NCBI GenBank assembly: GCA_032207245.1
Contig: CM063502.1
Span: 64,759,644 to 64,823,643, forward strand
Direction of reading: 5' to 3'
DNA: 64,000 bases
DNA from: Pardosa pseudoannulata
Taxonomy: Eukaryota > Arthropoda > Arachnida > Araneae > Lycosidae
The notes under the pieces were generated by a model. It saw only the letters and a list, made by a program, of their open reading frames with translations. It made no database searches and was not told the origin of the DNA. The position numbers and the translations under genes were made by a program. Positions 24,380-35,461 of the stretch are shown here, in pieces (the first letter of the stretch is position 1; each line of letters opens with the position of its first letter).

Positions 24380-27300
24380 CAAAAAAAAAAATTTTTTTTT
24401 TTTGTCTACTTAATGCAAATTTAATTTTTAAAAAGATCAAGCATTCCATTTGAATCTTGTTGGTTAGAAATCTGACATTTATAGAATTCTAAAAATGAAA
24501 AATCACACACTATAACACCAAATTGTTTAAGAAAATGGTTAACGATAGCAGCTGATCAGATTTCAAAAATATATAATTTTAAAGCTGGTTAATCAAGTCT
24601 AAATTTTGAATAATACCAGATTAGAGTAATATAATATAATCCTTCAAAAACATATGGAAACATGACATTGAAACAGAACTTCTTGATTACTTTTGAAATA
24701 TATAATTGAGTTTATTTATCAGAAGCAATTATTGAGAGTGATGCTTTTCCTTTTTGAAATTATTTACCACTGTAAATTTTTATTTTTACATTTAAGTTAT
24801 ATAATTTTTAACACTTGTAATGCATTTTTTAAAATTTCCTTTTTTTCCCCTTCATTTCAGTTTTCAAATATGCATTTAATAAAAAAAAAATACAGTGTTT
24901 CATTAAAAAAACATTCAGGGTTTTAATTAAAGAAAAAAAACCCACTTTATATGGTAAATTATTCTAGTTCAACATTGAAAGTCTGAAAAATATATTTTTT
25001 GTAACCTTAATAATAAAATTGTGTATTAAAAATATGCTTTTCTTTCTTTTCTTATTAATAATACTATGTTCTATTTGTATCAACTTCTTTTACAATTAAC
25101 TATAGATAAACAAGATTTGACCTTAAAGCCATGATTGCCTAAAATTACCCCAAAAAACGATGCAAGAAGCACATCTTTTTCATTTAATATATTGTCTTGT
25201 GTATATTTTTTTGGGGTTTTTTTTTAATTATTAATTTGTCTAATTATCTCAAAGTATAAAATAATTTACATTTTCGATCTGATAGGCAGGAAAAAGTATT
25301 AAGACCAATTTAAAATTAATTTTTAAGCATCAAAGGGCTATTCAGGATTGCAGGTTTTATGAGGCATGCCACCCATTTGATCTTTGATCTTCGTTGCAGA
25401 CCCTCACATATACAAAATAAAAAAATGAGGCAGTCTTTTCTTCCCTCTGGGATACCTTACAGGGAAAGAAAAAAAATTTAATACAAGTGCTTGGTGTACT
25501 ATTATCTTTTACAATGTACAGGGAGCTTTAAATTGTGTAGCGGATTGCTGTTTCTTTAGCCAATTTATTTTATAATACTTTTCATTGTGTTTTTATGGAA
25601 TGCAATGCCTTTTTTTAAGATAAACTCTTGTGCCATTATGGAATATCAGATTCAGCACAGCTTTGTATTAAATGTTCAAGGTTATAAATAGTACACTGTT
25701 GATATAAAATGAATTAAAGGGGAGAAAAAGTTTGAAAAATATCAGTGTTTTAAACAAGTCTTGGCTTTAATTTATTTTTAGCATTGTAGGTTGTATCAGA
25801 AAGATTCGTTCTTGTAGACATGATCCAGTTCAACAGGATGGCACTAAATCAGGGTTTCATTGTATTATCATTTTTTTTTTTTTTTTTTTTTTTATTGTTG
25901 CAATGTCTCATATTTAATTTTACATTTCACCTTAAATTTCCCTGTAGGATTATACAGCTGAACCTGACAAGGTGCCTATACCTGACCCAGCATCTATTCT
26001 TACTGGAGAGGTGTCAAAAAATGTGTTGTCAAAGTTTGATGAATTTAGTCATCTGAAATTTATTAGAACTGCACTTAGGCGAGAGAAAATAGGGAAAAAA
26101 GTTAATTTTATTCCATCAGCTAAATGTCCAAATTTAAAGGTACATCTCAGCAATAGCAAGATCATATGTGATATATCTGCTAGTAATCGGTAAGAAATAT
26201 TTTTATATGAATTGCCATAACAATTTCATCTTTGATTTTTTAGGTATATAATAAAAATTGTGAATAATTGTTTCCTAACTTTTGTGTTCATTCTTGATAA
26301 AACAGTAGCAGACTTTCTGTTGAACAAAATTTGATTTAAAATTGAATATTTGTATCCCAATGAATTGTGAATTATAACTAAGAATGAGAAGCAAAATGTT
26401 TAATTTCTTTCAACTTATAATAAGAAATATTAATAATAGTTTTAAATATACTTAGAAACAAAATTTTTGTACTTTCTTCTCTTTTTTAATATCTGAAACA
26501 CTGGTGCTTTTTTAACTTAAATATGTGTTGAAACTCACAAATACTTAATTCTGTGCTTAAAGAATATCATAAATTTCATGTAAGAAAAATGGATATTTTC
26601 ACTATTTCTTACTCTTAGTATTTCCATTGAGTGCTTATGATAAAAATTAGATTTAATTCTAACATGTAAAATGCATCCAAGAAATAAAAATTGCTCTGTT
26701 ATGTCTAAAAGGGATATGCATAGAACTTTTTCAAATCAGGCACTTTTAAAGCAAATACCTTTAAAATATTTTACCTTGAAATTTAAACAATTTCTGCATG
26801 AATATATTGCTAATGTTTTTAAGTTTTCAAGCAAGTGGATTTGAAAACAAATTAGTTTTGAAACTCATGCAGGAAAAAAAAATCAAAATTCAAATTAAAT
26901 TATCTTATAATCATAAAACAAATTCTTTGCTTAAGATATGTATCTTGCTATTAACATGTCACATTTCCCTTTTTTCAGACTTGTGGTTTTCAATTCTGAA
27001 CTGCTACAGTTCTTTGAGAAAATTGATGTGCGAGTCAAACCCTTAGTTGTGTGCTTGCGGTTCTGGGCTCGATCATTAGGCTTTATCAAAAGAAGCTTCT
27101 TTTCAAGTTATGCTTTTACATTATTAATTGTTTTCTTCTTACAATCCATTAATCATCCCATTCTTCCTTCTGTGCAGAATTTAATTTCACTCTCAGGTAG
27201 GTAAATGCCTTTCAAAAATTTTAAATAATTTTAGTATTACATGGTATAGTTTTAAAGTATCATCCACAGAATTTTCCAAATATCTGGTAGTGAGAGTAAA

Positions 27301-29728
27301 TAGCAGAAACTTGTGACAAAATAAACTATAAATTAAACTACATTTTTTGCTCGCTCGCTCTCTTTTTTTTTTTTTTTTTCCCTGAAAGCTAAGAATGACT
27401 TTAAGGCAATGATACTCAGAATTTTTCTATGATAAATAATATGTTTTAAGCCTTCATTTCTCTAGGTTTGTCCACGTAAACTTAACTTGACCCCATAACC
27501 AGTAGCCACAAGGCATATGGTCTGGGGATTTTAGAGGTCAAGATGTGAGTCCTCTATAGCCAATCAGTCTCTTTCAAAAGGCATCATCAAGGAACTCTCA
27601 CTTGATGTGCAAAGTGATGGATATTTCCTTCTAAAATATTGAAGGCCCTGTGGTCTGATATTCTGACATTTAAAAAGATGGCTAACTGCAGCAGAACTGA
27701 CCTGAAGATAAAGGAATACTGTGAAGAGCAATTTTAAAAGTTATAGCATTTTATTTTGTACATTAAATCAGAAATAAAGTTAAACATATTTCACTTAATT
27801 CAATCAAGTATAAGATATTGCACCTACATTCAAATAAAAACTACATGTCATTATTTATAATCTAACACTTTTAAATACTTATTATTGGAAACAAATGCCT
27901 TTAGTGAACTACACATGCTTACAAAAATACACTTGCTTCCTTGTCTACTATGTATGAAATATGGTTCAGACCAAAACTATCCTTCCATGCTTTAATGTAA
28001 AACAGAAGAAAGCCTGCATCTTCTGTCCCACAGACAGTGTAACATTACCCTATCACAAGTACTACAGTGAAAAAAAATTCACATCATTTAGAACAAATAC
28101 ATAGTGTATTAAAGAAAAAATACATTAAGTAGTAAGAAAAATATTTCAAAAAATTTTAAGCCAATGTCTAGATTAAGAATTTGTCAATCTATCAGCCAAG
28201 TTAAATTTTGAAATGTTACTGTATAACAATGTTTGCTTCTGTGATTCTTTATGACGCTGATAGAAAAATTTAAATCTGTAATGTTAATATAGCATTATTT
28301 TAAATTCCAGTTTATCATTGCTCAAATTTCTTTCTGTTTGCAGCTTTGAAAAGGGTTATATACTCAGTTTTCCATACTATGGATGTATTATTAACCAACA
28401 AAATACTCTATTATCATGACTAGCTGCTCAGTCAGAATCAGATAAATATTTCAGATTTGAACTCGAAGAATAAGATAAGTACAATTTGAAATTCTTAAGG
28501 ACATTGCACCCATGTCACTTTTTTTCTGAGATTTGACTGAAGCTGCTGAGAAAAGATATTTATTACATAAGCAGAGTCAGGATGAGTTCTACTCGACAAA
28601 AATACCGAAGCAATTTATTTTCTTTAAAAGAAAACTTTTATTTTGTCTTTCTCTGACATATTAACCAGAAATTATAATTTATGTTAAACAATATGAAATA
28701 GGAAGAGTACTCATCTTTGATTCTGATGAATATATCACTTGTTACTTTTCTCAAACTAACTCCCAATAATTTTCTAGTTTTGTCCCAAAATTTTCAAATC
28801 AAAATTCTTTCTTGGTAAGTCAACAATCTCATAAATATCAGATTTAAATTTACCAAAGATTTCAATACTATGTAAATTACACTATCAAGTTTAGCTTATA
28901 ATGATGATAAATGATGTCATTTAAATATTTATATAAACAATGCTAATTTATATTAAAGCATTGTTTATACCAATATTTAAATTATCTTATTTCAGTGAAC
29001 ACACAAATTATAGAAAAATCAATTACAGGACTAAAAACATCTTCATATATCTGTACACTATTTTTTGGTCTGAAATACCTACAAAAACTAGGGAGCCAAA
29101 ATTTTTAAGGGGCTGAACAGACTATTTTTCTTCTAGAAAAAATTTAAATACAGTAGTACAATTTCTAGCTTGACATGATCTATTCCAGGCATTGGTAAAA
29201 CAAACAGCACCCTCCTCCTTCCAGAATTTTTAAGGTAGTCTATCTAAGATAGGTATAAATACCTCAACAGGTTTAATCAACCCTTTTAGCTGTTCTTTTC
29301 ATTTATGGGTTTGTAGCCTCATGCTTTATATCACATTTAAAAGGAAATTTTTCAAAGTTTTGAGTACAAAATTCCATTCTCCCATCTGTATGAATTACTT
29401 TTATTTGCCTACTGAGCATTCTTTTTTACTGATATTAGTATCAGAGCGAAACATTTAAGATTATATTTTTGTTTAAAGGGAAACATAGTCACTTTTAAAA
29501 AAAGTCATCAATTCTTTTGTCTAATAATACCTATTTCCACCCAAAGTAGTAGTAAGGATTTCACCAGAATCCATGTGTGCTAATTCTAACATGACAGACT
29601 ACAGCCCTTATCTTTTTGAAGGAAGTACACATGGCTTTCGAAAATTTACAATAATCAACATATTTGTTCTCTACTGTGTTCAAAAAAGCATTACACAAAT
29701 TTGAAAAGACCCATCCAAAAGATATGTT

Positions 29729-29782
<54 letters not shown>

Positions 29783-30997
29783 TTGATATCTGATATATGT
29801 ATGTATGTAAGTAAAAGTTGAGTCACCTGTATAATGACATTTAACCAAAACATGATTTAACAATATTAATTGACTGTGATATTAACCAGACAACAATTAA
29901 TCTAAATTGTTACATATTTATCATTGATTTTTGTCTCTCAATACTTTATATCATTCTGGGAAGGTCTTTTGTACCTAAAAGTATTGTAAATTTCCTTACA
30001 TGTATATTTTCAGGATTTAGTCGAACAACAGCTGGTTGGCAAACAGCATTTACCACTGATATGAGTGCAGTTCCTAAAACAAAAAATACTGAAACTGTTG
30101 GTAAGAATTATTTTCTTTAGCATACATATTTCATTGTTAATATAACCAGTTTTAACTCATAGTTATAAACAATAATACAGAAATTTTTAAAAGAGAGGTT
30201 CAGATGAAATTTTATTTTATAATGTTTATTTTATAAAATTTTTTACTACATTAATTTAAAAATTAAACTCCTTGGTGCAACAGCTGAACTTGGAGGCCAT
30301 GTCCTATGGTGCCAATCTCCATTTTAAAGACTAAGAGCCCTGTTGTGCAAAGCATACTTCCCAGTTAGGTGATCATTCTTATTCAGAGTCCCCAGTGTTA
30401 AGTTCCCAAGCATCTATAGTCCTTAGAGTATTTTACCCACTGAAGGGATGAAAGACTGAGTCATGAGCCTTGAACCTGTGCCGTGGGAGGGTGAAGTGCT
30501 ACCCTAATACCACCAGGCATATTTTACCACATTAAGTGTGAATACATTAAGAACATTATCTTAACTGAAGTTTATTGTACTATACCATAATTTTTAGACA
30601 TATATAACATAATATTTTTTGTGTTACCTTATAGGGGAGTTGTTATTGCACTTTTTTGATTATTATTTCCACTTTGATTTTCTGCGATATGTTGTCTCTC
30701 CACATCATGGAAAGATTCTGCCTATTAAAGAGATTAAGATGTCTACAGATGAAAGGATGACAGGTTTTGAAGTGAGTGCACTGCCTTTTTTATGTTTTAT
30801 CAGAGATTATAAATGTCCCTCAAGACATAAACTGAAAATAATAAGGGTGTATTTATACATGGGTTCTTTGATTCTCAATTAGTAACGGCAATATTCCATT
30901 TCTACTCTAGGAAACAAAGTTAGGCAAAAATGGAAGGAAATTTGATGTGACCACAACTGCATTCTTTAAAATCATTTTGATTATTCTTATTGTCTTT

Positions 30998-31045
<48 letters not shown>

Positions 31046-34000
31046 ATTTTTTAACTTTCTAATATCCTAACTGAAGTGAAAATGAATTTTACTGCAAGCG
31101 AATGTTTCATATGAATTTTACTGCAAGCGAATGTTTCATTTAATATTATATCTTCAAGAATCAGTTTTGATATTTGTTAAATGGGAAAATAAAAGCAAAC
31201 TTTAGTAAAATATCAAACCAACAGAGTAAATAAAAATTATTGGTAATAAAAGTTAAATGGCAGAAGTAAAATTTATACAGAAAATGTCTAAAAGAGTCTT
31301 TAACTAGTGGTTTCATATACTAAAAAGTTTAAATACATATATAAAAGTAGCAACATTTAAATGGAGTTGAAATGTATTAAAGTTTTAAAAAGGAATCCTA
31401 CACTGTTAAGCATGTATAGTCATCACTAATCTTTGAATAAAGAATGCATATTAGGAACAGTGAAGATTCAGCAAAGCAAGTACAACCACTGAAACTTTTA
31501 AATCAGCCATGATCCAACTACCACAATATTAGTATATGATCTTCTGTCACCATAGTTTTAAATATATATCTTCATTAGCTTTCTAAAGCTAATTGAGATC
31601 ATTGTGCAGAAGTCCTATCATTAGGCTTTATGTGTGAGACAACTTTAATAAACGTAGAATTAAAGTAGTAGTGTTAGATGACAAAAAGTGCTTAAATATG
31701 TTACAACATTTTAAATAAGAAATAAAACAATGCACTTTAGTAAAATTTAAAACCAACAGAGTAAATAAAATAACTCGTGTGGCAAAAGTTCTGTGGCACT
31801 GAGTTAAAATGACTGCAGAAAATAAAAGCATTCAGTAACAAGTAGTTTTATTTATTAAAAACATTTAAATAAGTAGTTAAAGTAACAACATTCACCAAAA
31901 ACATTTAAGTTAAAGTGAAACTTATAAAGCATTTATAATTATTTATTTCCATTTGGACATGACTGATCTTTCAAATAAAATAAGAGGAATGATATTTTTT
32001 CAGCTGGGTGAACATAAACTCTAATATTAGCTGCAGTACAATTACCGTGATTCTCTGACACCAGTGGCTAGAATATCTTTCTAAACAAGCTTTCTAAGAG
32101 GAATGATTACAATGCAGTAGTGTTATTAGCCAAGGAATATTGGAAATAACAGGATAGAAGTTACATTCAAATAGAGACTATATTGTTATACAATCTGTTG
32201 ATGTCACTATAAATTTAAAAGCGATGTAAGTTTAATGAACACAGTTGTAGTACGTGGCAAGAACTTTATACATATATTTGACTAATGCCCTTCTCCCTCC
32301 CTTTCTTGTTACTCGGTTAAAGTCTAACAAAAACTCCCAGTTAAATTAACATAGATATAACAAAAGAGTTAAGGCTAAAAAAAATTCTTGGATGCAGATT
32401 TTTTTGTTGAAAATAATGACATTGTATGGCATTAAATGTAATCGTGAACAAAGTTCTCAGACATTTACATGAGAGCTTTCCATAAGTTTCTGACCTAAAA
32501 ACTTCATGCTGGTAAAGTGTACCTCACTATACCAAAAACAATATAACTACTATGTAACCAAAGATTACATAATGTATAAGCATTTACCACTTAGTATACA
32601 TCAGTAATAAAAAAAAAATATGTATGTGGTGTTGAGATTTTATTAAAAATTAAATTTACAAAAATTAAGCATGTACACATGCACACACACACATATGTAT
32701 TTCAATTTGAAATTTTTAGTATTAAATGAAAAGTATAAACACAATGATGCTGCCTAATATTCTTACAAGGTTGTATTAAAAATTTTAATTTAAAAAACAA
32801 TAGCCTACTTGGTAAGTAGAAACTAGTTTATCATATTTCCATTATTTTGGCCTTTCGATTGTGTAAATTAAAATTTATATAGAAGGTGGTAAAAATATAT
32901 AACTTGTATATTTCCATGTATAAGCCATAAATTTGGGGGACTTTATATAGTTAAAAGTGAAGAGATTGACTTATAAAGGCCACAGAACATATGTAGTATA
33001 TGTACTTGCTAACATTTTTTATTGTTGGCAACCAAAAATTTGCCAAATTGGCAAGAATAAACAATTTTTTTTAACTGCAAAAAATAAGTAATAAAAAAAA
33101 TTAAACTTGCAAAAATTTGGAATTGAGAAAAATAAAATAATTTATGAGTCTTACATTTATGTAAGTGAGAAGAAGCAATACTTGTCCAAAACAGCACTTG
33201 TTAAATTGTTTTAGTTTACATTGCTTAAATTTCTAAAGTCCTAGTTTCACATTGGGTTACTAGAATTGAAACTATCGTCACTGGTGTCTAATAAGTAAAA
33301 ATATTTGCTGCACGGTCTAGTGCCACAGTTCTCAAACTTGGTATCATGGTAGTAATGAAGAAAAGTCAACCTAAAATTGTGAAATTAATAAAAAATGCAA
33401 CGTTACTTAAAATTGAAATTGTCTTTCTTCAACACTGTAGAAACATATTAAAAATTGACCTTGTATTTGTCTCAGTGCAACTAATCTTCCACCTCCATGG
33501 TTCTTAAACTAGATGCTGCAACAAAAATGTTCAGGAGCCATTGGTCTAACATTATATTTTACACCAATTTGATTGGAAAAATATTTTGCATGTTTTACTT
33601 GCTTGGCAATATATTTGAACATTACAAATTTTACTTTCTTATTTTATTTTTTTTTCTTTCATTTTGCTTATATATAGATTTTGAATTTCAGGTAAATATT
33701 TTTAGAAACAGGCTCTTTGTTTATGCACAGATGGGCTGGTATTAAGAAATATATTGTAGCGGGGGCAGGTTAGTAGGTGTGCAGTATGTGTATGTACTCA
33801 AGTGGCCAAATTTCTAAGACAGCTGATAGAATATTTACTCAATATATACATTCATAGGGGACGGCCAAATACTACTTTGCATATAGGTGGCTAATAGCCC
33901 AAAACAGGCCCTGTATGGTAGTAATGTGAATATTAATTAGTTTTGAAAACTTTGTTTATTTTCAAATTATTTCTTAATAAGCTTGATTAAAAAATTCATC

Positions 34001-34864
34001 TGCTGCTATAAACATTTTTTTTTCTCTTTCTAGATTTCATCTCTGAATATCCAAGATGTGTTTATTCTATCTCGTAATGTTTGTAAGATTGAAAAAGTGA
34101 CAATTTTTAAACTGGCTCTTTTGACTGCTTATAAAATGTTAAAAGACAATGAGAAATTGAAATTTAATTTACTTTTTGATCCTAATGAATATCAACGGGT
34201 ATTAGATATTCATTATTATAAATTTATGTCTGGCAGACCCAAGGTTTGTTTTATCAATTTAGACTTTGACTGTATGACAAAATTTGAAAATTTGCAATCA
34301 TGGTATGATAAAGCATGTGAGGCAGTGTATGATGTTCTTCAGTATGGACTTTTGATTGAGTGTGAGGTAACAGACAAAATTTATTCAAAAAAGAAGAAAG
34401 GTAAATCAGCTCAAAACTCGGTAAATAATGATATTGGGAGAGATGGGGTGTCGAATAAAGCAGATATCCGTAAGAGTGGTTTAAATGATAATGTAGCTAC
34501 ACCTTATGATCTACAGTTATTGTTGTCCATACAATGTGTTTTATATTCAAGAACTTGGATAGGCCGAAAAAATGCGGAAGTTAGTAAACCGGAAGCACAA
34601 GATGAATTAGAAGTATTTGCTGATTCTGCATTGAGCGCTGAATACTATATTTCAAAATCACTAGTTAATAACAATCCTCTGCTTAGTAGTCCTGTACCTG
34701 TTCTGTGTTTTAAATGTGACTGTTACAAACATGTTAGCCCAGAAATTACTGATATGATTGTCATGTTGAAACCACTTACAATTTCAAGGGAATTTTATCA
34801 AGTTTCTGCATTTTTGGCATCATTTATACCCAAAACAGTTAAAAAGATTCTAACCACTAATTAA
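16383..34864 (+). CDS. TUT1: TUT1-like U6 snRNA terminal uridylyltransferase, joined from seven exons (5' end not located)
   Basis: Exons 16383-16503, 22224-22439, 25948-26189, 26979-27196, 30014-30100, 30635-30771 and 34034-34864 all have AG/GT borders and matching phases. From the ATG at 16408 they give 609 codons with one terminal stop. Family knowledge: TUT1 (Star-PAP) is a nuclear nucleotidyltransferase that adds uridines to the U6 snRNA 3' end and, in vertebrates, polyadenylates some mRNAs. Seen here: GSS at residues 78-80, catalytic Asp 90, 92 and 179, a helical poly(A)-polymerase-associated core (about 186-345) and a C-terminal extension with a Lys-rich linker (about 448-457). The LNIQDVFILSRNV stretch and the last 30 residues fit TUT1 better than mitochondrial MTPAP, which I considered first. 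The C2H2 finger and RRM expected upstream are not found, so the true start is unknown. Confidence 0.85.
18150..18302 (+). mobile_element. SINE family A, diverged copy
   Basis: Matches the body and tail of the 15583 copy: AATTAGCTTTAAGCAGTAAG, CCTGTCTCATTA, then CACTAGACCATAG and GCCAAACCAAA. The tRNA-like head is badly decayed. It lies in the first TUT1 intron. Confidence 0.65.
18440..18730 (+). repeat. Unnamed interspersed repeat, copy 1
   Basis: Shares with 48790-49090, in order: GGATTTCTTCTTGTTG, ACAAAATTCT.ATT, AGTAAAATTT, GCAATTCAT.CATTT, and AAGTCTGGTATT.TCA. Both copies follow a SINE-A tail at similar distance, so this may be part of a larger composite repeat. Confidence 0.6.
19860..21292 (-). 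pseudogene. Decayed hAT transposase (DUF659-type) in the first TUT1 intron
   Basis: Minus-strand reading from about 20760 gives YLTELVTKMISLTESKF, SFVTDNAANMIKR, NEFEEKSLNIITYGCSAHVL, NLLAKDL, IVKYF and HIPEVWYNNEDGN, then from 20253 KYKARYEQAINACHFAGTLS. This order (VTDNAANM, CSAHxLNLLAKD, RYEQA..HF) is the DUF659/hAT transposase of multicopy invertebrate elements. Several stops interrupt it. An outer end at 21292 reads CAGGGTTAGCATGATTTAAA inward. The other end was not found. Confidence 0.7.
22224..22439 (+). CDS. TUT1: TUT1 exon: nucleotidyltransferase motif
   Basis: Seventy-two codons, phase 0 at both ends, between TTTTTTAG and GTACGT. It opens with the helical segment LSEQMIQLTKQLEIPSDEF and carries the polymerase-beta-type active site FGSSINSFGVKGCDLD. 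The GSS holds the NTP phosphates and the two Asp bind metal. FGSSINSF followed by GCDLDL is the form typical of TUT1. The Asp-rich stretch that usually follows is replaced by LFLPFPSYCNL. Confidence 0.9.
22730..22875. mobile_element. piggyBac-like right-end fragment with duplicated block
   Basis: AGTTATCTCGTAGTTGGCAG followed by TCAACATG and TTAA at 22872-22875 resembles the right end of the TTAA element at 3449. An earlier block, GAGATAACTCGTAGTTGG, about 45 bp upstream, repeats it. No matching left end was found. Confidence 0.35.
23536..23582. repeat. (TA)n microsatellite in a TUT1 intron
   Basis: Twenty-three TA units. Confidence 0.95.
25948..26189 (+). CDS. TUT1: TUT1 exon: short palm insert and third catalytic Asp
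   Basis: The acceptor CCCTGTAG precedes GATTATACAG and the donor GTAAGA follows 26189, leaving phase 2. It encodes a short Pro-containing stretch (DKVPIPDPAS), where vertebrate TUT1 has a long proline-rich insert. Next come a helical region and IPSAKCPNLK, then ICDISASNR, whose Asp is the third metal ligand (residue 179). The short insert suggests an ancestral, compact form of the palm. Confidence 0.88.
26979..27196 (+). CDS. TUT1: TUT1 exon: central helical domain
   Basis: TTTTTTCAG/AC at the start and CTCAG/GTAGGT at the end. The first base completes an Arg codon from the previous exon. It encodes NSELLQFFEKIDVRVKPLV, LRFWARSLG and SSYAFTLLIVFFLQ, the signature of the TUT/non-canonical poly(A) polymerase central domain. 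The NYALTLLV-like motif is closer to TUT1 than to MTPAP. Confidence 0.9.
27197..30013 (+). other. TUT1 intron (2.8 kb)
   Basis: A less AT-rich block at 27440-27720 looks like an old repeat but matches nothing else in the window. The compound microsatellite at 29727 is the only other landmark. Confidence 0.7.
29727..29779. repeat. (TG)n(TA)n compound microsatellite in a TUT1 intron
   Basis: TG units to 29742, then about 18 TA units. Confidence 0.9.
30014..30100 (+). CDS. TUT1: TUT1 exon: loop before the PAP-associated domain
   Basis: A small 87-bp exon between TATTTTCAG and GTAAGAA, phase 1 at both ends. It encodes GFSRTTAGWQTAFTTDMS and ends KTKNTETV, the lead into the PAP-associated helix. 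The W..xF(T/P)xD pattern is usual here in TUT1 and MTPAP. Confidence 0.85.
30272..30525 (-). mobile_element. tRNA-derived SINE, family B, diverged copy in a TUT1 intron
   Basis: Reverse-complement match over the whole 250 bp to the element at 4001-4252. Shared blocks include the body segments around GTTCCCAAGCAT and GATGAAAGACTGA, and the head CGTGGGAGGGTGAAGTGCTACC. It lies just upstream of the 30635 exon. Confidence 0.8.
30635..30771 (+). CDS. TUT1: TUT1 exon: PAP-associated domain, first helix
   Basis: The acceptor CCTTATAG and donor GTGAGT frame GELLLHFFDYYFHFDFL, the amphipathic helix that begins the PAP-associated domain. RYVVSPHHGKILPIKEIK and a variable loop follow. It ends in phase 0 and joins ISSLNIQD of the last exon. 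Confidence 0.87.
31002..31042. repeat. (TA)n microsatellite in a TUT1 intron
   Basis: Twenty TA units. Confidence 0.9.
31082..31139 (+). repeat. Perfect tandem duplication of 29 bp
   Basis: The 29-base unit at 31082-31110 (ATGAATTTTACTGCAAGCGA..., ending TTTCAT) is repeated without a mismatch at 31111-31139. Perfect identity in neutral intron DNA suggests a recent event or a polymorphic repeat. Confidence 0.95.
31200..32110 (+). repeat. Diverged tandem duplication of about 530 bp in a TUT1 intron
   Basis: Blocks near 31203 (TTAGTAAAAT, AACCAACAGAGTAAATAAAA, GGCA) recur near 31738. TGAC.GATCTT.-type, GATTCTCTG/GATCTTCTG ACACCA and TTTCTAA.GC blocks follow in the same order in both. Similarity is patchy, so the ends are approximate. 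Confidence 0.5.
34034..34864 (+). CDS. TUT1: TUT1 last exon: end of catalytic core and C-terminal extension
   Basis: The acceptor is TTTCTAG and the stop is TAA at 34862-34864. It encodes 276 residues. It starts with SLNIQDVFILSRNVCK, the conserved end of the PAP-associated domain, followed by a helix (TIFKLALLTAYKMLKD). The rest resembles the KA1-like C-terminal half of TUT1, which in the human protein helps bind U6. That half contains a Lys-rich, probably disordered linker (SKKKKGKSAQNS to about KSGLNDN) and a final helix ending FIPKTVKKIL. Assigning this part to the KA1 region is inference from order and the C-terminal match. Confidence 0.85.
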   Translation: MSSLNIQDVFILSRNVCKIEKVTIFKLALLTAYKMLKDNEKLKFNLLFDPNEYQRVLDIHYYKFMSGRPKVCFINLDFDCMTKFENLQSWYDKACEAVYDVLQYGLLIECEVTDKIYSKKKKGKSAQNSVNNDIGRDGVSNKADIRKSGLNDNVATPYDLQLLLSIQCVLYSRTWIGRKNAEVSKPEAQDELEVFADSALSAEYYISKSLVNNNPLLSSPVPVLCFKCDCYKHVSPEITDMIVMLKPLTISREFYQVSAFLASFIPKTVKKILTTN

Positions 34865-35196
34865 ATTGCAGAGCATTATTTTCTATGTTGTTTTAAACTG
34901 CACTTTAAAGTGATGACTTGATTAAGGATTATTAATTTTATCCCCTTTTTTGTTTTGATTTGCTTAGTTTTCATAAGTTTACAATTGTGTTTTTGTTTTG
35001 TAGACTGATTTTTGTCTAGATATGCTTTGATTAGTTACGTCTTCAAGCATAACAAAATTGCATGGTAATGAAATCCCAAGTGTGTAAAATTAACCTTTTC
35101 TTTTATACATTTTATTCTTTTGAAAAGTGTAAACAACCTAATATTGAAGTTGTTCAAAATATGTAAACTTTCACCAGAGATATCAGCTGATTGTAC

Positions 35197-35202
35197 AATA
35201 AA
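35197..35202 (+). terminator. Candidate TUT1 polyadenylation signal
   Basis: AATAAA lies 333 bp after the TUT1 stop, followed within 30 bp by a TGTT/GAGGC stretch. AATAAA is frequent by chance in DNA this AT-rich, so this is only the nearest sensible candidate. Confidence 0.35.
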
Positions 35203-35461
35203 ATGAAAATGTTAAGACATTGAGGCTAATATCTTATAAACATATTTACATAACCAGCATGTAATGTCTAAAATTTTAAAACTACATATAGAAATGTTTC
35301 TTTGGTTGAAGACATTGAAAGGTGTGTCTATGACATCATCAGTTTTTCTTAAAATATTTAACTGTTAAATATTATTTTGTTACAAGTTTTTTTGTGTTAT
35401 TTAGCCTTCTGGTAAATTTCTAGAAGTGTCTAGTCTTTTGTATTGTTTTATAGCACCCTAC

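Larger units (their letters stand above)
22440..25947 (+). other. TUT1 intron (3.5 kb)
   Basis: Holds the TTAA-type end fragment, a (TA)n tract, poly-T (24342-24375) and G-runs (23770-23777). No exon-like content recognised between. Confidence 0.75.
30772..34033 (+). other. TUT1 intron (3.3 kb)
   Basis: Contains (TA)n, the perfect 29-bp tandem pair and the diverged 530-bp duplication. Otherwise plain AT-rich DNA. Confidence 0.75.

Noticed and set aside
24130..24453. 107-codon frame
   Set aside because: Consists mostly of poly-Phe from a poly-T run within a TUT1 intron.
16383..34864. Identification as mitochondrial poly(A) polymerase (MTPAP)
   Set aside because: The core fits both families, but FGSSINSF...GCDLDL, SSYAFTLLIVFFLQ, LNIQDVF.LSRNV and the C-terminal ending fit TUT1 better; MTPAP lacks such a C-terminal extension.
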